Shown here piece after piece: positions 59,873 through 64,000 of a DNA stretch of 64,000 nucleotides. This DNA comes from an uncultured Pseudomonadota bacterium. GTDB taxonomy: Bacteria; Pseudomonadota; Alphaproteobacteria; RF32; CAG-239. Location: contig CASFJK010000001.1 of assembly GCA_949295025.1 (NCBI GenBank), forward strand, positions 62,001-126,000. The letters run 5' to 3'. The number at the start of each line of letters is the position of its first letter. Position 1 is the first letter of the stretch. A program made the position numbers and the translations under genes. The notes under the pieces were generated by a model. That model ran no database searches, was not told the DNA's origin, and saw only the letters and a list, made by a program, of their open reading frames with translations.

Positions 59873-59904
59873 TAAAAAAAAGACTGTCAAAAAGACAGTC
59901 TTTT
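59873..59904. terminator. Bidirectional terminator upstream of mnmG
   Basis: AAAAGACTGTC (59878-59888) and GACAGTCTTTT (59894-59904) form an 11-bp stem with a 5-base A loop. It lies 20 bp downstream of the orphan at 59924 (minus strand), which it probably terminates. Confidence 0.82.
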
Positions 59905-59923
59905 AAATCTATACGCCTCTGAT

Positions 59924-60364
59924 TTAAATTTTGAGGATGGCGTTCTTGCGACAGAAATGCACAAACTTGTATAATAGTGCATCTGGGAAATATCCTGTGG
60001 TTGATACTATTATTGAAACAAGCAAGACCGCATAACAATATGCGTAATATGGATCATCTTCATCATAAGTATCTTCAAAATCATCAATCACGGATGCAAA
60101 ATATTCACACAACTCTGATAAATCTTTACTTCTAGAATTTTTCAATAAATATACATCTGTAAAGGCTTCAAAGCTACCACCATTTCTGAATGTGTGCAAA
60201 TTGTTTGCAAAATCAGAAAAAGCAATTCTGCAAATAATGTCTTCTAATATAGGGGTTCTGTCTTCTGATTTTTTATTATACAGAATATCAAAAATCCGAA
60301 TAGGATTAAAAATAAAACCCTTGTAATTTTTAATTTCAAATAAAATAGAATCTGAGAATTTCAT
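59924..60364 (-). CDS. Hypothetical protein between mnmG and mnmE
   Basis: This 146-residue protein has no family I can name. It is acidic in the middle (DDFEDTYDEDDPYYAYCYAV), then has one moderately hydrophobic stretch (LLVSIIVSTTGYFPDALLY) that may be a buried helix or a weak membrane segment. A terminator follows it and about 97 bp separate it from mnmE, so it is its own unit. mnmE and mnmG are frequent neighbours, so this gene appears inserted between them. Function is unknown. Confidence 0.55.
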   Translation of the reverse strand: MKFSDSILFEIKNYKGFIFNPIRIFDILYNKKSEDRTPILEDIICRIAFSDFANNLHTFRNGGSFEAFTDVYLLKNSRSKDLSELCEYFASVIDDFEDTYDEDDPYYAYCYAVLLVSIIVSTTGYFPDALLYKFVHFCRKNAILKI

Positions 60365-60461
60365 AAGATAATTGTTAAAGTTAATAATACAGTAAATTGT
60401 CTGTTTTATAGCCTAAAACAGCCCCAGAGTCAACATCTTAGATATTAAACAAATATGACAA

Positions 60462-61805
60462 TTATTTACCAATGCAGAAATCACCAAAGATTTTATCTAA
60501 AATCTCGTCCACCTCAATTCTGCCGGTAATTTTACCTAAAGCCCGTGCAGCAAGGCGAACATCTTCCGCCGTCAATTCAATTTCTTTATTAAAGCCAAAG
60601 TTTTGCAGATTTTCCAAAACATCTTGCAAAGCCTCTCTATAGCGACTTCTGGTAATCAAAAGGTTGGAATTTGAAGTAAAGCGTTCTTGTATATTTTTTG
60701 AAATAGCTTGCAAAACTTTATCAACGCCTTGTTTTTGCTTGGCAGATATAACCAAACAGCCAGATTTTTCTAATTCTGAACATTGTTCAGATGTTAATTT
60801 ATCACTTTTATTGGCAACAAATAATGCTTTGTTTTTAAATGAATTTTTTATTTTATCAAACACTTGAACTGTGTCTACTGATGCATCAAACAAACAAATA
60901 ACCAAATCAGCATCATGAATTTTGCTATAAGCAATATCAATGCCTTTTTTCTCAATTTCTTCTTCAGTTTCGCGCAATCCGGCTGTATCTGTAAACATTA
61001 CCGGATAACCATTCAAGTCTAAATGAACATCAATGGCATCACGGGTGGTACCGGCAATATCAGAAACAATCACGGCATCTCTTTTAACAATGGCGTTTAA
61101 CAAACTTGACTTTCCGGCGTTGGGCGCACCAACAATAACAACTCTAAAACCCTCACGCAATCTTTCACCAATTGAATCACCGTTCAAATGGCTATTTATC
61201 TCGTTTTCAAGTTTAAATACAGTGTTATTCATGTTATCAATAACAGAGGAGGGAATATCTTCATCGGGAAAATCTATAAAAGCTTCCAAGTGCGCCAACA
61301 TCTTAACCAACTCGGCACGCCAATTTTCATATAAATTCTTTAATCCACCTTCCATTTGGCGCATGGCGTATTTTTGTTGCTCAGATGTTTCCGAATCAAT
61401 CAAATCTGCCAAACCTTCAGCTTCAGTTAAATCCATTTTGCCATTATAAAAAGCGCGTTTGGAATATTCACCGGGTTCTGCCATTCTAAAGCCTTCAATT
61501 TGGCTCAGGCAATTCATTACCGAGCTAATTACGGCTTTTGAACCATGCGTTTGAAACTCAACAATATCTTCTCCGGTAAAGGAATTCGGCGCCTTAAAAT
61601 ATAAAACCAAACTTTCATCTAAATTTTCGGTTTTCTCAATATTATGCAGTTTGGAAAAATAAGCATAACGAGTTTTTATATTCTTGACATCAATGTTAGT
61701 CATAAGCTCGATAGCTTTTAAAGCTTCGCCTCCTGAAACACGAATCACAGCTACGCCGGATTTTCCATAGACAGTAGAAAGAGCATAAATTGTTTGGTTT
61801 GTCAT
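60462..61805 (-). CDS. mnmE: tRNA modification GTPase MnmE
   Basis: This 447-residue protein begins TIYALSTVYGKSGVAVIRVS, the folate-binding N-terminal domain. The G domain has GAPNAGKSSLLNAIVKRDA (G1), DIAGTTRD (G2), DTAGLRE (G3) and NKSD (G4). It ends in the diagnostic C-terminal FCIGK, whose Cys is essential. It acts with MnmG (57946) in wobble-uridine modification. It is divergent from the HAD phosphatase gene, with 172 bp between starts. Confidence 0.97.
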   Translation of the reverse strand: MTNQTIYALSTVYGKSGVAVIRVSGGEALKAIELMTNIDVKNIKTRYAYFSKLHNIEKTENLDESLVLYFKAPNSFTGEDIVEFQTHGSKAVISSVMNCLSQIEGFRMAEPGEYSKRAFYNGKMDLTEAEGLADLIDSETSEQQKYAMRQMEGGLKNLYENWRAELVKMLAHLEAFIDFPDEDIPSSVIDNMNNTVFKLENEINSHLNGDSIGERLREGFRVVIVGAPNAGKSSLLNAIVKRDAVIVSDIAGTTRDAIDVHLDLNGYPVMFTDTAGLRETEEEIEKKGIDIAYSKIHDADLVICLFDASVDTVQVFDKIKNSFKNKALFVANKSDKLTSEQCSELEKSGCLVISAKQKQGVDKVLQAISKNIQERFTSNSNLLITRSRYREALQDVLENLQNFGFNKEIELTAEDVRLAARALGKITGRIEVDEILDKIFGDFCIGK

Positions 61806-61977
61806 TTTGATTCTCCTTATGGTGTTTTTATAGCGAGATTGTCTGACGAAAGCAAGTTTTAAAAAACGACTCTAAAAAAAAGCCGATTTTTTGACTTTTG
61901 AGAGGGGGTTTATACTTTTTTAATAAAACTATCATAGAATCTTTAGAAAATGCTTCTACGAGCGTTTAACGGACTCA

Positions 61978-62673
61978 ATGTTTTCTATGAAAAGTTGCAA
62001 TATGAGTATTTTTTCTAAAAAATTGATAATTTGGGATTTTGATGGTGTGATTGCCGACACCGAATGTTTGTGGATGGAAAACAGACGGCAACTCTTAAAA
62101 AAATATTTTAATATTGATTGGGATTTAAAAACCACAAATAAACACCTTGGAGGAATGCATTGGACAACCAGATTGCAAACTTTGCAAAAAATGGGTTTTG
62201 ATGTTGATAAAAAATTTGAAGATGAAGGAACCGAATTAGATTTGCAAGTTTTAAGCAAAGGAATTTCCCTCACTCCAAATATTGAAAAAATTTTTGCCAG
62301 AACAGACATTAAACAATGTATTGCAACCGGAGGCACCAAAGAAAAAACTCAAATGAAGCTTAAAGCAGTTAAGATTGATAAAATTTTTACACCAGACAGA
62401 GTTTTTCTCTCAGAAATGGTGGCTCATGGAAAACCTGCGCCTGATATATTTTTGTTGGCAGCAGAAAAAATGGGGGAAAAGCCTGAAAATTGCTTAGTTA
62501 TAGAAGACTCTATTGCCGGACTTAAAGCAGGATTGGCGGCAAAAATGGAAACAATCGCCTATGTTGGAAGCCAGATGAACAATAACGAAGAGTATATTGC
62601 TCAAGTTAAAGCTTTAGGCATAAAACATATATTCAAAACTATGGATGAAATTTATCATTTCATATTTGGTTAA
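61978..62673 (+). CDS. HAD-superfamily phosphatase (beta-phosphoglucomutase-like)
   Basis: This 231-residue protein has the HAD motifs in order. LIIWDFDGVIADTECLWMEN contains DxD with both catalytic aspartates. CIATGGTKEKTQMKLK holds motif II, GKPAPDIFLLAAEKMG motif III and CLVIEDSIAGLKAGLAAKM motif IV. The cap is the helical type seen in phosphoglycolate phosphatase and beta-phosphoglucomutase. The substrate cannot be deduced. Three in-frame ATGs (61978, 61987, 62002) are possible starts; only the conserved region from about 62020 is certain. It is a single-gene unit ending in a strong terminator. Confidence 0.85.
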   Translation: MFSMKSCNMSIFSKKLIIWDFDGVIADTECLWMENRRQLLKKYFNIDWDLKTTNKHLGGMHWTTRLQTLQKMGFDVDKKFEDEGTELDLQVLSKGISLTPNIEKIFARTDIKQCIATGGTKEKTQMKLKAVKIDKIFTPDRVFLSEMVAHGKPAPDIFLLAAEKMGEKPENCLVIEDSIAGLKAGLAAKMETIAYVGSQMNNNEEYIAQVKALGIKHIFKTMDEIYHFIFG

Positions 62674-62705
62674 AAAAAAAAGCTCCTCTATCAGGAGCTT
62701 TTTTA
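62672..62705. terminator. Bidirectional rho-independent terminator
   Basis: AAAAAAGCTCCT (to 62686) pairs with AGGAGCTTTTTT (from 62693), with a CTATCA-type loop and long A- and T-tracts. It separates the HAD gene from the convergent rho. Confidence 0.92.
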
Positions 62706-62709
62706 ATTT

Positions 62710-63963
62710 TTAAGAATTCATATTATTGAAAAAATCTTGGTTATCTTTGCTCTGCTTAAGCTTATCAAGCAAGAATTCCATACCGTCGGTCATGCCCATT
62801 TGCATCAAAACGCGGCGCAAAACCCACATCTTGGACAAGGTGGCTTTATCAACCAACAATTCTTCTTTACGTGTACCCGAACGCGTAATATCAATGGTCG
62901 GGAACAAGCGTTTATCGGTTAATTTTCTATCCAAAATGATTTCTGAGTTACCGGTACCTTTGAATTCTTCAAAAATAACTTCATCCATACGTGAACCGGT
63001 ATCAATCAAAGCGGTAGCAATAATGGTTAAAGAACCGCCTTCTTCAACATTACGAGCTGCACCGAGCAAGCGTTTCGGACGTTGCAAAGCGTTGGCATCT
63101 ACACCACCGGTTAACACTTTACCAGATGAAGGAATAACAGTATTGTAAGCGCGACCCAAACGGGTGATTGAATCGAGCAAAATGACAACGTCTTTTTTGG
63201 TTTCAACCAATCTTTTAGCTTTTTCAATAACCATTTCAGCAACTTGAACGTGGCGAGAAGCTGGTTCATCAAAGGTAGAAGAAATAACTTCACCTTTAAC
63301 GGAACGCATCATATCGGTCACTTCTTCCGGACGTTCATCAATCAGCAAAACCATTAAATATGCTTCCGGATGATTGGTAGCAATGGCATGAGCAATATTT
63401 TGCAACATTACCGTTTTACCGGTACGAGGCGGAGCCACAATCAAACCACGTTGACCCTTACCCTGAGGTGCAATCAAATCAATTACACGGGTGGTATAAT
63501 CTTTGTCACCACAAATAATATCAAAATCTAATTTTTCAGTAGGATAAAGGGGGGTAAGGTTATCAAAATTTATTCGGAGTTTGGAAAGTTCAGGATCAGC
63601 AAAATTAATACGGTTTACTTTAGTGAGGGCGAAATAACGTTCATTATCTTTAGGAGCTCTAATTTCTCCTTCAACGGTATCGCCGGTTCGTAAACCAAAT
63701 TTTTTAACTTGAGAAGGAGAAACATAAATATCATCCGGACCGGCAAGGTAGTTTGACTGGCTGGATCTTAAAAAACCGAAGCCATCTTGCAGAACTTCGA
63801 TTGTACCTTCTCCATAGATTATGTTATCTTCACTGGCAACTTTTTTCAAAATTGCAAACATTAAATCTTGTTTGCGCATTGAAGAAGCATCTTCAATACC
63901 AAGGTCCTCAGCCTCTGTTAAGAGTTCTTTAGGAGATTTTTGCTTTAATTCTTGTAAATTCAT
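62710..63963 (-). CDS. rho: Transcription termination factor Rho
   Basis: This 417-residue hexameric RNA helicase begins [15 protein letters not shown] (Rho N-terminal domain). The cold-shock-like RNA-binding domain has [21 protein letters not shown]. The ATPase has Walker [17 protein letters not shown] (P-loop), Walker [18 protein letters not shown] and the Q/R loops ([13 protein letters not shown]). It terminates untranslated transcripts. It ends beside the convergent HAD gene. The next gene upstream is off the window edge. Rho beside mnmE-mnmG-rsmG-par is the usual alphaproteobacterial arrangement. Confidence 0.98.
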   Translation of the reverse strand: MNLQELKQKSPKELLTEAEDLGIEDASSMRKQDLMFAILKKVASEDNIIYGEGTIEVLQDGFGFLRSSQSNYLAGPDDIYVSPSQVKKFGLRTGDTVEGEIRAPKDNERYFALTKVNRINFADPELSKLRINFDNLTPLYPTEKLDFDIICGDKDYTTRVIDLIAPQGKGQRGLIVAPPRTGKTVMLQNIAHAIATNHPEAYLMVLLIDERPEEVTDMMRSVKGEVISSTFDEPASRHVQVAEMVIEKAKRLVETKKDVVILLDSITRLGRAYNTVIPSSGKVLTGGVDANALQRPKRLLGAARNVEEGGSLTIIATALIDTGSRMDEVIFEEFKGTGNSEIILDRKLTDKRLFPTIDITRSGTRKEELLVDKATLSKMWVLRRVLMQMGMTDGMEFLLDKLKQSKDNQDFFNNMNS

Positions 63964-64000
63964 GCTTACCTTAACTATTTGGGAATAAATTTCTGCAGTT

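Noticed and set aside
63964..64000. 3' end of a gene upstream of rho
   Set aside because: Only 37 bases are visible and more than one frame is open; there is not enough to support a call.

Overview
The window is a gene-dense, AT-rich chromosomal stretch from an alphaproteobacterium. I judge it to be about 38% GC by eye. The assignment rests on gene content and order: a gpmI-envC-ctpA-divergent polysaccharide deacetylase-rppH run; an IalB-family secreted protein beside rlmN; a short kinase-only HprK together with EIIA(Man) and HPr; and mnmE, mnmG, rsmG, parA and parB beside rho. Two parS sites lie inside the rsmG and mnmG reading frames. I cannot name the genus; an uncultured, possibly gut-associated lineage is a guess from the low GC and the many orphan genes. 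There is no sign of phage, IS elements, CRISPR or tRNA genes.

Layout. 0-7 kb: the 5' end of tsaB, a membrane PAS protein with no kinase, several orphans, a J-domain protein, mutM, a crotonase and rpsT. 7-15 kb: dnaA, dnaN and recF, then an orphan-EIIA-HPr operon behind a near-consensus promoter, an orphan DNA methyltransferase, lolA and xthA. 15-18.8 kb: a structured leader upstream of a small lipoprotein, an OmpR-type regulator with an odd receiver, a porin, a flavodoxin and an orphan. 18.8-28 kb: gyrB, a 1164-residue multidomain protein with an archaemetzincin-like zinc site, and polA. 28-36 kb: a class A PBP, a short membrane peptide and the gpmI-to-rppH envelope and RNA-decay block. 36-44 kb: two orphans, rlmN, ialB, cca, yraN, rsmI, an LpoA-type lipoprotein and the 4.5S SRP RNA. 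44-47 kb: dnaX-ybaB-recR. 47-53 kb (minus strand): cvpA, radA, mlaF, mlaE, hprK, tsaE and a membrane-anchored thermonuclease. 53-64 kb (minus strand): parB, parA and rsmG; then an intrusive PHP phosphatase plus MurA-like pair, mnmG, an orphan and mnmE; then a plus-strand HAD phosphatase and rho.

Functionally the window covers replication (dnaA, dnaN, recF, gyrB, polA, dnaX), chromosome segregation (parABS), tRNA modification (tsaB, tsaE, mnmE, mnmG, cca), rRNA methylation (rlmN, rsmI, rsmG), repair (mutM, xthA, recR, radA) and envelope maintenance (PBP, EnvC, CtpA, LpoA-like, MlaEF, LolA, MurA-like).

The most novel candidate is the protein at 21503-24997. It combines a metzincin-type zinc site and a CX4CXM...CXXC cluster with a C-terminal module whose K-x-H, distal-lysine and TIY pattern recalls the OspF/SpvC/LanL phospho-lyase fold. 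Other points of interest are the leader at 15139-15357, two A9 slippage candidates in dnaX, and a GC-rich unexplained block after recR.
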